Source: Nepenthes gracilis (taxonomy: Eukaryota; Streptophyta; Magnoliopsida; Caryophyllales; Nepenthaceae). From it: a stretch of DNA of 64,000 nucleotides. Under the pieces are notes generated by a model, which worked only from the letters and a program-made list of their open reading frames with translations, was not told the DNA's origin and made no database searches. This document shows positions 21,746 to 34,127 of this stretch, one piece after another (the first letter of the stretch is position 1; the number at the start of each line of letters is the position of its first letter). A program made the translations under genes and the position numbers. The stretch lies in contig BSYO01000033.1 of NCBI GenBank assembly GCA_033239525.1, positions 8,981,501 through 9,045,500 of the forward strand, in the 5' to 3' direction.

Positions 21746-22602
21746 TGTTGTATCTCGAGTCCTCGGTTATCGTACGGATTAGGGAGCCTTCGGATTCCTA
21801 ACCGTTCTGAAGCATTTGTGGAAGGGTCTGGTCTCCATCTCTGTTACTTGAGACCTGCACAACACAATCAACAAATAAGAGGTCAAGAGGTCAGCGGAAT
21901 TTTCCCCACCAAGGCCACTCCGATGATCAAGTCAGCAAATTCCCACAATGAACGGAAATAGGGTGCACGCTAAGAGATGCACGGAGGTATGCTGTAAATG
22001 CGTGGATTGTGCGCGTTTGTTTATGTGAGAGAGAGTAATGAGCGGGTGATGGGAGGCCTGACTCCCTAGGTGTATTGTTGCGGGTGGCTGACTTCCTGTC
22101 GGCTGAGTAAGCTCAGGAGTTTGGATCCGGATGATAGTTGGTAAGCTTAAGGCTTGCGACACTGAGTTAGTTATCTAGGATCTGATCCCCCCTTCTCTTC
22201 GTTGAAAAAGAGGGATTTTATAGGTCCCCTGATGAGGGGCCTTTGGGCACGAGAACTCCTGTCGCTAGGTTTCATTGGCCGCTAATCACTATTGATGATT
22301 GCCGGCGTGTCGGCTGTCATTTTGCGGTGGAAGGTAGACTAACGGGTATTGCCGACCACACTTGGTCTCCCCCTTGAGCCAGGATTGGCGGGTCGCTTGT
22401 GGGCGGTCGCTTGAATCGTAGCTGGCAGCGTTGACTGTTTCTCCATTGGTTGGCTTCTCCTGCTCTTTCACCATTTTTCGGCAGCTACATTAATGAACTG
22501 CAGGAGGTGCTCGTTGGCTACTGATGGTGGGCTGCCACGTAGGCATCCCATGTAGTTGGGTTGGGTTACGAATCTTCCTTGACTTTAGCATTGGACCCAA
22601 CA
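21746..22602 (-). repeat. 5' LTR of the first Tat element (857 bp)
   Basis: Partner of 9717-10613. It has a minus-strand TATA box CTATAAAA at 22216-22223, which would drive transcription leftward through gag and pol. Differences from the other LTR are overwhelmingly A/G and C/T transitions. Confidence 0.93.
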
Positions 22603-22607
22603 GCTCC
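22603..22607. repeat. Target-site duplication, right (gctcc)
   Basis: Five bases after the CA of the right LTR. Partner of 9712-9716, with one mismatch. Confidence 0.7.
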
Positions 22608-25600
22608 TATGCAGGGGAGCAAGGAAAAATGATAGTTTCAGCATATTAATATATTATTTAAATATGATAATTAATTATTTAGTAGTAAAAAATATGTTAA
22701 GTAATTATTGATAATACAGAATATATCAATAATTTTCTATAGATATATTTTGGGTGATTTAATATAATAAATTGATTTTTATTTGTTTCATAGTTATTTT
22801 AATAAATAATAGCATGTTAAGTGTTATAATGAATTTTAAATAATAAATTCAAAAGACATTCAATTTTAATGACTAAAAAAAATAAACAATATGTTAGGCT
22901 ATATTGAAATATTTTCTTAATTTTTCATCAAACACAAATATGGTACATTATTTGTCACAGACTGCTTCTCTTCTACTTAATATCCATGAATAATTTAAAC
23001 ATAATGATAATCCACATTACACATAAGTCAATACAATATTTAATAATTATACACATGATTTATATGATTATCATATCATAAGTAGCATCCAACATTATAC
23101 AAATGGAATACGATGTTCGACTTTACTTCAGACATTATACAAATGGAATACAAATGGAATACTTTACGAATGGAATAGGAATCAAAATAATTACCATTAA
23201 AATTTGCGAAAGTATAAATAATGACTATAATAATCTGTGAAAATATAATTAATGATCGTTACCAAAATTGTATTCATTTCATCAGAAAATAAGTACATAG
23301 TTTCCTGATGTCAACATTAACCATACATTCACTACATTAAATTAAAATTCATCATCACTCAAGCCTAAATAATTTATAACTTTAATTCTGTTCATCAGGT
23401 TTCAACTTGTACTCACATCTGAAGGGTTAGTAAAAAATAAAAGAATGAGTCAAATACTCAGTAAAATATATATAACAAAGACATGTACATTTATACTTAA
23501 AATATATTAATCAAAGGAATAGGAATCATATAAAATATGAATGAACTTATGTTTTTCTTTTTTAACTTATTCTTTTCTAAATAAAATATACTGAATCTTA
23601 TTTATCTTTAGAGATTATGGCTAATAGGTCTTACCAGCTAACAGAACGAATAATCGAGAAAACGGTTGTGTATACTTCCACACAATATAAATCTAGACCC
23701 TCTTATTTAGTATTCGGAGGTATGCAGTATACCTATAACCCAGTATGCATGGGCATAAAATTTATGCTGCCAAATGTTCTCCCATGGTAAGGGACAGTCC
23801 TCGAATTTATACTGTAATATCCTAAAATATGTCAAAGAATATTACCATCTGAAATAATTTCCTAGTTTGGTTTCTTAATTCCCTTTTCAAAACTTTTTAA
23901 GGAATTTCTATACTTGCTCTTAATACTTCTTCTTAATTTTCTCCTCTCCGGAAGAAAAATAATCGTACTTCTTGGTACTTTATAGAGCTTCCATTTAAAC
24001 TTTTAATAATATCGGAGCATATGAATTGTAAGATGTAATAATTAATAATGAACCGTAAGTCTAAAAAGAAATAAAATGCATATGCTAAAACTTTAGAACC
24101 AACATATGGTATATTCGGCCAATTCGGCCGCGATTCGGTAGTTGGTTCAAGGCCGGTTCAAGTTAATTTTTACAGTATAATTTCAGTATAATTACCTGAT
24201 AATTCACCCGATTCGACTGTCAATTTAAGGTTAATTCAATGGCCGATCGAAAGGGTTGTTAATTTTGCTTTTTACCACTAAAGCTTTTAGCATCAACAAC
24301 AATATTCTTCCATCTGGTTGTGCTAATTTAAAGGCTAGTTCATGCTGGCTTAGTAGCTGGTCCTATCAGCTGAACTCATCATCAACACTTGATGAATTCT
24401 GTTGCCAGTTCAATACTAGTTTAGGGCCGGTTCATACTCAATTTTTACAGCTGAAAAATGTTGGGGTAAGGGAATGCCGATCGGATAAAATCGAGCGGAC
24501 AAAATGGTATGCACGCAGCGAAAAACCCAAACCCCCCATCAACCGTCAACCACCAATTTAGTAGGAATAAGGAACAATGAATGTACAACTTTTTTAATGT
24601 GAAAACCCTTTTAACTAAGGAAAAAACCACAAGATAAATTTCGAACAAGCTTTCACTATGTAAAATCGGTTATAAGAACCCCCGAGACAGAATACTCACA
24701 ACACATTAGAGATAGAATAAGAAAAATAATTTTTAGAGTAAGGAAACTCTCATTTCCTTTTATCTTTTCATTTTTATTCTCTCATTCCTCTAACTAGTGG
24801 TACACTCATTGATTTTATAAGTGTGGTGGCAAACGGTGAACGACGAGAGCTCCCTTCCACACTTTGCTCCATTCCAATCTCCTTCTGCGTTCCACCACTG
24901 CTATGCTGCCACTCTTATTCTATATCGTCTGGTGTGCTCTTATAAAGACTCCATCTCCAAATCCTTTCTGTTCACCTAACTGATCTTGCAAATGATTTGT
25001 TATACCAACTTTATCTTTTTTTGTAACTTTATTAGTTCTCGTGCTTTCCCATACTACGCATGCTCTGCAGGTCAACCTACTCTACACAGACGGCGCATGC
25101 TCTATATAACAGCTACTTGCTCTGCAAAACTTACCAACTATGTAAAGTCAATTGCCCAACACAATCAGCTGCCAGCTTTCTAGATAAGCTATCCTCGGTT
25201 ATCATCAATGTCCTTAGTTGTCACTAGTATCTTTGATCAACACAACTTTTTGACCATCCAACTTTTATCCATTCCAAAATTTCATTACAGAATTTCACTT
25301 CAGAATTCCTCTCCAAGAATTCCATTCCAGCCTATTTTATTCCGGAATGCCCATTTCAAAATTTCATTCCGGAATACCCATTCTAGCCATTTCATTCTGG
25401 AATGGATTACCAGCAAATGCCATATCAGAATTCTATACCGACAAATGCCACTCCGGCATTTTTCATTCCGGCAAATGCCATTTCGACATTTGCCATTCCG
25501 AAATTTCACTCTGAAATTTACCCCCTTTAGCAAATGGTCTCTCAGAGACTTTCCCACTCTGGCAAATGGTCACTCTGAGATTTGCCAACTTTGGCAAATG

Positions 25601-26014
25601 GTCATTTGCTGTAACTAGTTTGCACCACTCCAAACTTCACACAATCCCTATGCGATCTTCAAAAACGTGTCTATTTGTTGAATTATCCACAAGGGAGTGA
25701 CCAAATCCAACAAATTTTTCCACACGACCTTATGGAAAAATCTTTCCCTTTTTTCTGGCAATCGTCATCGCCTGCCTTTTGACAGCTTCCCATTAACTAG
25801 GATCCCAACGTCGACCTCCATAAGCCTGAATGATACATTTTTCCGCTCCACTGAACCTGCTATGAGATCCAATATAAGCCAGGGAAGGAATTGATCAAGT
25901 AGTAAGAGATGTTGGAGAAAATGAAGAGTTGCACAATTCAGTTGCACTCCCAAGGATCGTAGATGATATTTTCATACCTTGAGGTACAGTTGGAGATTTT
26001 GAAGAAGATTAAGT
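22608..26014. other. Gene-free AT-rich stretch, probably decayed LTR sequence
   Basis: No coding frame on either strand resembles a known protein. 22620-23600 is strongly A/T-rich, with short duplications such as 'attatacaaatggaatac' near 23094-23170. The part 23620-23830 ('ctaacagaacgaataatcgag', 'cctataacccagtatgcatgg') resembles LTR sequence of plant gypsy elements, but no partner copy is in the window. Confidence 0.4.
25260..25620. repeat. Cluster of degenerate short repeats (attccggaat / ggcaaatgcca)
   Basis: Two short words recur many times: a palindromic 'attccggaat' family in the first half and 'ggcaaatgcca/ggcaaatggtca' in the second. Spacing is irregular. Frames across it give only repetitive peptides. 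Confidence 0.6.
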
Positions 26015-26690
26015 AGAATCAAATGAGTGACACATATCTGATGAAGATTGCAAGAGATTTGGATAGCAAGTCGTGAGCAGATTTTTATTTTCGATCTAAC
26101 GAGATTCTTTATCTTTAGAATCGGATTTGTGTCGATTAGTGAGGAGTTGAAGGAGGAACTTCTGAATGCAACTCACAGGTCACGGTATACGATTCATCTT
26201 AACACGAACATGATGTATCAGGATATGAAGAAAACTTTCTGGTAGCGGCACATGAGAAGGGAGATTATGGTTATGTGGCTAGATGCATCGTGTGTCGGTA
26301 AGTGAAAGCAGAGCATAAGAAACCTCCAGGGTTCTTAGGCCTTTTGAGATTTTGGAGAGGATCGGAGAGATGACTTATAGATTAACTTTGCCTACAAATT
26401 TGACGGGCTTTCATAATGTTTTTTATTTTTCGATGTTAAGGAAATATATGTATGATCCTTCTAATGTGATCGAATTTGATCCATTGAAGATAGATGAGAA
26501 TTTATCATTTATAGAGGTCTCTATTCAAATTTTAGATCAAAAAGATCAAGTGTTAAGGAATAATATTATTTTATTGATAAAGGTGCTGTTGAGGAATCAT
26601 TCGGTCAAGGAGGCTACATGGGAGTGTGAAAATGAAGTCCCGAAGAAGTTTCCTTATCTGTTTGTGGATTGAGGTATATGAAATTTGAGG
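26015..26690 (+). pseudogene. Integrase N-terminus fused to chromodomain end of a chromovirus gypsy element
   Basis: 26015-26335 encodes TYLMKIARDLDSKS, then an integrase zinc finger with two His (HRSRYTIH), a CxxC-type pair (ASCVCR) and VKAEHKKPPGF. It then jumps to LERIGEMTYRLTLPTNLTGF, FYFSMLRKYMYDPSNVI and NHSVKEATWECENEVPKKFP, the end of integrase plus the chromodomain-like tail (26352-26672, uninterrupted). The whole integrase catalytic core between them is missing, so this is an internal deletion. A purine tract and an LTR follow. Confidence 0.85.
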
Positions 26691-26705
26691 ATAAAAGTTT
26701 TTATA

Positions 26706-26719
26706 AGGTGGGAGGCAGA
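26706..26719 (+). promoter_or_regulatory. Polypurine tract before the chromovirus LTR
   Basis: aggtgggaggcaga directly precedes the LTR start (cgtaataccccgg, probably once tgtaatacc). This places the LTR on the 3' side of the chromodomain remnant. Confidence 0.6.
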
Positions 26720-28649
26720 CGTAATACCCCGGACCCCTAGTTGGATAATTTTGATATTAGTTATAATTTTTGGGTTAATTGGATGTGTTTTGAAGTAATT
26801 ATCCAATGAAAATTTGAAGGATATTTGGATCGATGGTGCGGTGCCTAATGTCAGCATTCGAGACATGCTAAGGCACGCTCGAGTGTCAATTAAGAAGGTC
26901 AGGTGCCCAAGCCGTGCGTGAGGCACGCTTAGGCATTGGTTGGGTATGAAAGGCGTGCATGGGTTGGGGTTCGCCATTCACGCGAGGAGAAAGAAAAAGG
27001 AGAGGGGGAGCATGGGAGGAAGAGAGAGAAGGTACCATTCGGGTTCTTCGGAATATCCTTTTGTCAGATCTGCTTGGTATAAAGTTAATATAAGTATTCT
27101 CTAACCCTATCATTTGTCTGATTTCATATTTGATGAAGTTTTGTTTCTATTTTGAGGTTTTAAATTCATGCATATACTTTTAACTATCCCATTCGTTCCG
27201 TTGTACATGCATGATTGTTTTTCTGATTGTTTGAGAGATTTGTTCTTTTTCTATTATTATTTGAGGGTTTTGTAATTTCTTTTAAAAAATTGAGTAAATA
27301 TCAAATGCTATATATTTTTATATTTGTATATTTGTGTGAAAATAAGTATGAAATCTTGCATGGGTCATACATTTTCACATGCATGTGTTGTGGTTATGGT
27401 CACTACCTTTGGATTTGTTATTGGATATTCTAATTAGCTACCGACGGAGAGATATTTGTTATTAAAAATCTCTTTCTACCGGCAGCAAAGACTTAGATTT
27501 AGTGACTGGCCATTTTGGATATTTGATTAAAATTTATAATATATTCAGACGTACTAATATTTCTGACAAACTTAAAGACTACAACTAAAGCCGCAGGTAA
27601 AAAAAATATAGTGAGCAACTTTATCTATGAGAAATAGAGTATATAGGTGGTCTAGTATATTTGTTTAAATTGTATTTGATTTGACCTAAAGTTATCAAAA
27701 ATATGCGTAAATCTTCCCCAAGTTAGTCTTTAAATAATCGAAACCGAAATTTAGTACATGCTTTGCATTATAGCATGGATTTGTATTCGAATTTTGATTT
27801 GGATTTTGGATACGCCGATTTTGCCTACAGATGGGTTTTGGTACGTCTCATGTATTTAATTTTGATTATATATTTTAATCCGAATTTTAGATTATCTACC
27901 TACGGTAGTACTGTAGTTTTTGCGCACATAATTAGATCATCTGGCTATTAGATTCTTTTTACATCACGATTTGATCTGACATTGGATTGGATATTGGATT
28001 GAACTTTTGATTTGATATTCTGATCACTTTTTATATACAATATATATATGTCTTGAGAGGATTGTTTTCTGATTGAATATTTATTTTAGATTTGATATAT
28101 GATTTGAGTACGAGAATACATTAGTTTTGTTATTGGATTCTATTTTGGATTTAATGATGGGATTTTCACATTGGTAATTTAGATTTATATATGTCATCTG
28201 ATTTGACATTTATTCTTAGACCATCCCTCTAATTTATTTGGACACTTGTTTTTTCATGTATGATTCTTATTGAGTTTCAAGCTTGTGTTTTGTGCTTTAT
28301 CCCTTCATAATAGAAGGTTTAGATTCATTACAGAGCAGGATGAGATGCGGCGCGGTATTATATTTCTGGTGTGTATTATATCTGTTTACATATAGATGGA
28401 TTTCGTTTGTACTGTTTTTGAATTTGGGAGTTGGCCGAATGTAGGCCCTTGGACTGTATATTGAATATGTATGAATTTATTTAATTGTATGGATGAATCG
28501 TTGTTGTCTTTTGGATATTTTTCCTTATGACTGTTTGGAGCAAGTCATATTTGTGTTATCCGGACGGTTATCCGATAAAATCTTGTACGAGTTATATTTA
28601 GGTCTTGTGCGAGTTATGTTTAGGTCTTATGTATGTTCGGATTGTCACA
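26720..28649 (+). repeat. Chromovirus LTR (~1.9 kb)
   Basis: Bounded on the left by the polypurine tract and on the right, after 'tgtcaca', by a PBS-like sequence. It is A/T-rich, with degenerate 'ttggatattggattg' repeats around 27960-28150 and no long frames. No second copy lies in the window, so the ends are inferred from the flanking signals. Confidence 0.6.
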
Positions 28650-28654
28650 TCCAA

Positions 28655-28667
28655 TTTGGTATTAAAT
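28655..28667 (+). promoter_or_regulatory. Decayed PBS (initiator Met tRNA type)
   Basis: tttggtattaaat resembles TTTGGTATCAGAG, the site complementary to plant initiator tRNA-Met. It lies six bases after the presumed LTR end. Confidence 0.5.
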
Positions 28668-28699
28668 TATTTGTCATTTGAAATTTAATTGTTTAATTG

Positions 28700-28973
28700 T
28701 TTCACTTGCCTGGTCCGAGTTCATGACACAAAGCCTGCATGCTCTCATTGTAGAATGTCTTATGGAGGAAGGCCATGTTATAAGATCTTGGGTATATGCT
28801 TTAACCGCGTCCAATCCGGCCATATGATCAATGATTGCCCTTATCCTTTAAGACATATGGCGAAGAAGCCAAGTGTTTAGGGAAGCATTTTTGCTGTGAT
28901 GACCTAAGATGCGGATGCATCCACATGGTAGTTGAAGGCAAACTTACAATTGTTGAAATTTCAACTCATGTAC
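28700..28973 (+). pseudogene. Gag zinc knuckle and start of protease, gypsy element
   Basis: Encodes CYKILGICFNRVQSGHMINDCP, a CCHC knuckle (C..C-like, H, C) of Tekay/Del-type gag, within about 100 bases of the PBS, so most of gag is deleted. After stops it continues as the strand leading into the aspartic protease, ending with codons for T-H-V-L just before the active-site Asp. The frame is cut there by the element at 28979-35209. Confidence 0.75.
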
Positions 28974-28978
28974 TTTTG
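28974..28978. repeat. Target-site duplication, left (ttttg)
   Basis: Identical to 35210-35214. Confidence 0.85.
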
Positions 28979-29888
28979 TGAAATGGACTAGAGAAACCCC
29001 GATCACAACTCATTTCGACCCTTTTATAAATTATGGAATAAAATATACATGGATATATAATACACGTAAAATAGATTCAAATTTTGATGAATCAAACAAT
29101 AGAGAGCATATAACATATAAGCACAATAATCAACAATAATCAAGACCAAATTTTGATGATGAAGGAAAACCTTGACAATCACAGTTATCGAGTAAAACCC
29201 TTCAAGTTTCAATGGTCAGTAAAAATAAGACAATAAAAAGGTCAACATATAGACCAGGTGGTATAGACGCACTAATTTAGCCAACTTACTCCTATCTTGT
29301 GACCCCTACTAAGGAACTCCTTTGATTTGCCTTTGACAAAGAAATCAGGCATTTTTCGATCTTGTTGTCAATCTTCCTTTATGAGCTGTTGAATCTCCAT
29401 ACACTATTGGATTCTAATTTTTATGCCACCCACATCTCTTACGGAGGTATATAGGTAGGAAGATGTGTGAACGATGAAGTAGATAGAGTGAGAAAACCTT
29501 AGAATTGAAGCTCAATAATTAATGATAAGTTTTTTCCAATGAGAACACTTTACAAGCTTAAAAGTGAGAGCATTTTCACTGAGTAGCTATCTGAATATTG
29601 TTTAAAAACTTCTTTCACAAAGAGAAGACGGTGACTATTTATAAAGTGGCTAAAAAATTAAGTAAAAAAAATGTAACCATTTAGAAATGTGCTCTCAGGT
29701 TGGCATAGGGTTCGCACCTCAGTGCTCAAGAGCAGATCGGGTGCACCTTGAGCATGCCTATTCATAAAAGGGCACTTCAGGCACACCTCGTGCATGCCTC
29801 AAGCATGCTTAAAAATCTCGCAAAAATAATAAACCAATGAACGATCAAACTTGATCACAGAATATGCCAACACATAATATGCTTAAAA
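28979..29888 (-). repeat. 3' LTR of the Copia-like element (910 bp)
   Basis: Begins tgaaatggactaga and matches 34128-35209 along its length. It ends cttaaaa, where the partner has cctaaca. Confidence 0.85.
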
Positions 29889-30873
29889 AATTTTTCTTTA
29901 GTAATTCCATGACAAAATTCAATTAAAATAATAAACCAAAATACAAGATAATTACGGGTTCAAATACCACTAAGATAGAACCCGTGTATATAAATATTTA
30001 CTCCTAATAGACAACTGATACAATAAACAAAACTCAAAGGAGATGCAAAAATGTGTTGTTCCTATGCAAACAAGGTTAGTACAAAAATAAATAATACAAA
30101 AATAAAGCAGTAAATCAATAAATTAGTACGGGTACAAAATATATCAAAGAGATCAATATAGCAGCTACAGCGCATGCCCAAGCAAAAAATAAATATGACA
30201 AAGACTTCGCCCAAAGATATAGCGAAGCTCTCCCTAAGATAAACCTCACCTTAACAAAAAGATAATCCTCCCCTTAAGGAAGATCAGACAAGCTCCCCCT
30301 AAGATAATTATTCCTCCTTTTTGTCACAAATGACCAAAGGGAGGGCATCAATCAGTGTTAAAAGAATCACGGTGAGACGGCCATGCAGCAAATAGATGGG
30401 CAAGTTGCTCCTCCTATGTAGCAAGATTGGTGTCAAGGCGCTAAAAGTTCACGACCATGTAGGTCTTTTGTTGCGCATAAGAACAAACAACCACTCCTGA
30501 GAGGAAAATAAATGCTCAAACCGATCAAAAATTCTTGAGACCTACTCAAAGATTAGTGAAAAGGAAAAGATAAAGGATAGCGGAGGATCAAATGGGCTAG
30601 GACAAGATGGGCCACCCTTGGCTGACAAAGAAGGATCCTCCAGAAGAGGATCATTAGGAGTTGGGGAGTATCAGCGAGTGCGGGCTCGGTTTTGTTCAAC
30701 AATTGTGCGAGTAATGGGCCGGCCAACCCGCATAAGAGGAAGATTTATAACTGTATGCCTAAACCCGTAATTAGATATTGGATGAGGCAACTATGGGGAA
30801 GGTTGTCATCCTTCTTGGACACAAAAATATTAATAAGATGAGAACATAAGTGGGATGAAAGATCAATAGACCA
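29889..30873. other. 3' internal region of the Copia-like element, no gene seen
   Basis: Between the unknown ORF and the 3' LTR. The minus strand has a 'cttaggggga'-type repeated phrase around 30180-30310. There is no convincing coding sequence. Confidence 0.5.
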
Positions 30874-31430
30874 TCAACATAGGATAGTACAAAGGAACAA
30901 AGTCTTATCTTGAGGGATAGAGGAGAAGTGTGTGATTGAAAAAATATTAGTCAATACAATCCAGCATACAACCATCCTCCGAGGTATGAGAAGTTTAGTT
31001 TTGAAGGATCTGTCATGCCACTCCATTGGAGAGCTGTGGAGAAAAGAGGCTACCTCATCAAGATGTGGCATGGTATTATACTTATATGGGTAATCTAGAT
31101 GGGAAACATGAGGAATACTGAGAGTACGAGGATCATCTCTAAGGTAATTCAAAGGGTACGCCCCCTTATAAAGGTAGTAAAGGAACGCATCGCTAGGTCA
31201 AAATCATAGATGTTTAAATACAACCCTTGAATTAAGAGTTGTGCAGGAGGAACAAGATTGACCAGAACCAGCTCCCAATGCCGGTCAGTAAATAGAGAGG
31301 ACATAGAAGGTCTGAGGGATGTGAGGTCAACTTCTTGTTCAATGGTAAGTTGCCTATGAAATTTGCGGTTTTGAAATAATTTCTTAGCGGCGGCATTAAC
31401 AAAACGGTTAGGTGTTGAGGGCCCGCTCAC
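30874..31430 (-). pseudogene. Unknown ORF of the 'putative plant transposon protein' type
   Basis: Two overlapping minus-strand frames joined by a frameshift near 31150. The first has VNAAAKKLFQNRKFHRQ, FTDRHWELVLVNLVPPAQ and LYLNIYD.DLAM......IRGRTL. The second has NYLRDDPRTLSIPH, FKTKLLIPRRMVVCWIVLTN. The order (aromatic-rich 'RHWE', then YxN, then RG, then a late 'LIPR' block) resembles proteins annotated as putative plant transposon protein (PF20167 by recollection). Its role is unknown. It occupies the place where pol should be in this element. Confidence 0.5.
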
Positions 31431-32387
31431 TTAGGAACGCTTACTAATAGACTTTTTGGTGAGGGACTTCCGAGGAGTAGAATTCTGTACAGAAAAATAG
31501 AGAGAGTGATACTGATCAATGCAAATCCAATATAGGCCTAAAAACTACACACGAGGAGTAGATTGGACAGCAGGGAACCTAAAAATTTGTATGGGTCCCA
31601 CATCGAACCACCTAAAGCCCACTCACCACCAGGGGGGATAGGGGCAAAAAACTGATAAATTGATACTAGAAGGTCATAGATTGCGAGTTGGGGATCCCAA
31701 AAAAATGGGTATATACTATGTGTGACACCCAAAACCCACGACTAGACAAGGGTAGATCTACGTAAATGGGATATGACAAACTACAAATCAGTACTAAATA
31801 TGCACACAACATGAAGAAATCTAGCAAATGATGTGAATAAAAAGGGTGTTTATGGTGGAGAAGGTAAACCACCATTAATGACAAAAAGTAGCTTAAGAAC
31901 AAAGGAGGGAGAGAAATACCTTGAATGTGCCCACAATATGCAAGACAATGAGTAGATCTGGAGGATTTTGAGGTTTGTGGAGGTAGAGAGAGAATCAGAG
32001 AAGAGAGAGGAATGATAGACGAATGTGGTGTGGAGAAGAGAGAGGTAATAGCGCTCAAGCTCTGCTTGAAAATAAAGCCTTAGCGTCGCAGTACTCGAGT
32101 GCACCTCAGGCGTGTGTCAGGTGTGCCTAATACCTGATGAATCGGTTTTCAGCACTCGAGCGCCAATCAAGCACCTGCTCGGTTCAATGAACAATGTATT
32201 TTTTATAAAAATAAAATATCATGAATTATAATACAAACAATGTTGTTCGCTGATATCTTAGATCACTCTTCTTGATTCATATTTTCTTTTCAAATTTAAT
32301 TGTTTTGCATAAATTCAACACTTGATCATTTAGTAGTTTGACATGATTGATGAGTATCTCCATCTTAGGACTTTGATTAAAATTGTT

Positions 32388-33265
32388 TCAAAAATTCATT
32401 GCTAAATAGTGGGGGTGAATTTGTCCAATATTTTCACAACCATGACATGTTGGGACAAATTTAGTAGTAGCATAAGATTTGTTTCTTTGCTTCCTAGTTT
32501 GATTAAAGCTAAGATTCCTTTTACTATTTGTGGATGGAATATTTTGTGCATTAGTATGAATCTTTATAAAGCCTCTTAACCTTTGATCAATGGAGGTGTA
32601 TGACGTGATACTTTGTCTTAGAATGGAAGTAGTTGAGATAAAGACAATTTTTGAGTTAATATTAGCATTCAAGGCATTAGCAAAATATCCTAACCCCATT
32701 TTGTTTCTGCCAACTTTTTCAAACTAAGCATACAGTCCAATTGCTTGAATCCACTTGAAAATTGTTTCAAATCATTTTGAGTACTTTCAAGATCTAATTT
32801 AAGGGTCTTGATTTTTGTTTTTTTTTTTATAAAAGAGTTCAATTTCTCATGTTCTTGAATTTTTGTGTCTAGCTCGATTCTAAGATTGAATTTTTTTCAT
32901 TTTAACTTCTACCAATTTATACTTTAGGGATATATTAGTTTTCTTGATCTTTAGACATTCCTTAAATAATTTATCATACGCGTTCTAAAAGTCATAAAAC
33001 TGAGCTTCTAACACATTCTCAGAGTCATTTGTTTGATCCATATTTTCTTTTAAATTCTCATTATTTCTACATACAGAGGTTATAAAGGCCATATAGTTTG
33101 CTCGTATTCTTCAATACATATTTCATTATCTTTTTCTTTATTATTGCTCAAGGTAGTATTAGCTTTTATAGTTAGACTTTGTTGATGTTTAAAATTTTGG
33201 TATTCAATTCTAATATATCCAAAGCCTTGACATTTATGACATTGCACCCCATGGGTGGTTTTCAA
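32388..33265 (-). pseudogene. Copia-type gag zinc-knuckle region, decayed
   Basis: 33080-33265 (minus) encodes GVQCHKCQGFGYIRIEYQNF. This is the 'CHECEGFGHI..EC' block of Copia gag with the His and last Cys both changed to Tyr. Further downstream, 32388-32699 encodes KFVPTCHGCENIGQIHPHY, the 'CHYCGKKGHIRPHC' block with His to Gln and Cys to Tyr. The usual protease that should follow the second block is absent. Confidence 0.7.
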
Positions 33266-34107
33266 TTTTGCATCTTTATTTTCCTTTTTATCTTTCTTTC
33301 CATGATTATGTGTGGTGTCATTTTTTTTAGAAATTTATTTATTACTTTTATTCTTGATGAATTTTTTTTAAAGTTTTTAACAAATAAAGCAAAATCCTCA
33401 TCACTAACTGAGTCCTAATCGAAATTATGGTCTCTCTCTTCCGTAACAGATTTAAGGGCAATGGATTTGGTCTTATTTGACCGTGAGAGGTGCGTGTTTA
33501 TATGTTTGACAAGATCCAACAAGTTCCTTAATTTTTAATTTGTCAATATCTTTACTTTCTTAAATTAGAGTAACTTTGAGTATAAATCATTCAAGGAGTA
33601 ATCTTAAGGCTTTTTAGACAATTCTATTCTTAGGAATTCATTCACCTAAATTTAACATGGAGTTGACTATGTCGTTTAATATAGTATAAAATTTATCAAA
33701 GGTCTTATCATCCTTCATCCTGATTTCCTTAAATCTAGCAATAGGTATTTACAGTTTTGAATTCTTTACTAATTTCGTTTATTTATGTGTAATTTTAAGA
33801 ATATCCCATACATCTTTAGAAGTCACGTATATCGAGATGTGTTTAAACTCTTCAGAAGATACAACCATAAAAATAGTATATAATCCCTTACTATTCTAAT
33901 TATAGGCTTCAAATTCTTTTTTTGACTAAAAAGATAAAACTTTAGGTTCATCGCCCATAGTACATCTAGGTGGTGTTCACTAAAATTGAGTTCTGGCCCA
34001 TACACATTTATCCATGGATTTGAGGAAGGTTCTCATGCGCACCTTCAAAGTAGGGAGGAATGGATAGAGAGTAACTCATATACAACTAGATCGGGGTCGT
34101 GAATTAG

Positions 34108-34127
34108 GGTGAGTCTTTGATACAAAT
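34108..34127 (-). promoter_or_regulatory. PBS of the Copia-like element
   Basis: The minus strand reads ATTTGTATCAAAGACTCACC directly after the 5' LTR, a decayed version of the initiator tRNA-Met site TTGGTATCAGAG. Confidence 0.65.

Larger units (their letters stand above)
9717..22602 (-). mobile_element. Ty3/gypsy retrotransposon of the Tat lineage (complete outline, inactive)
   Basis: A 12.9-kb element is bounded by LTRs at 9717-10613 and 21746-22602 that start TG and end CA. The flanking 5-mers gctct and gctcc form a target-site duplication with one mismatch. Coding is on the minus strand, so the right LTR is 5'. A PBS lies next to it and a purine tract next to the left LTR. Internal order is gag, protease, RT, RNase H, a second RNase H, integrase, then 5.5 kb holding plus-strand (antisense) ORF modules. 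A second RNase H together with an antisense ORF is characteristic of Tat/Ogre/Retand-type gypsy elements. Every gene has stops or frameshifts, and the LTRs are clearly diverged, so the insertion is old. Confidence 0.93.

Noticed and set aside
24430..25640. Possible solo Copia LTR starting tgttggggtaaggg
   Set aside because: Typical look only; no second copy, no target-site duplication and no clear end.
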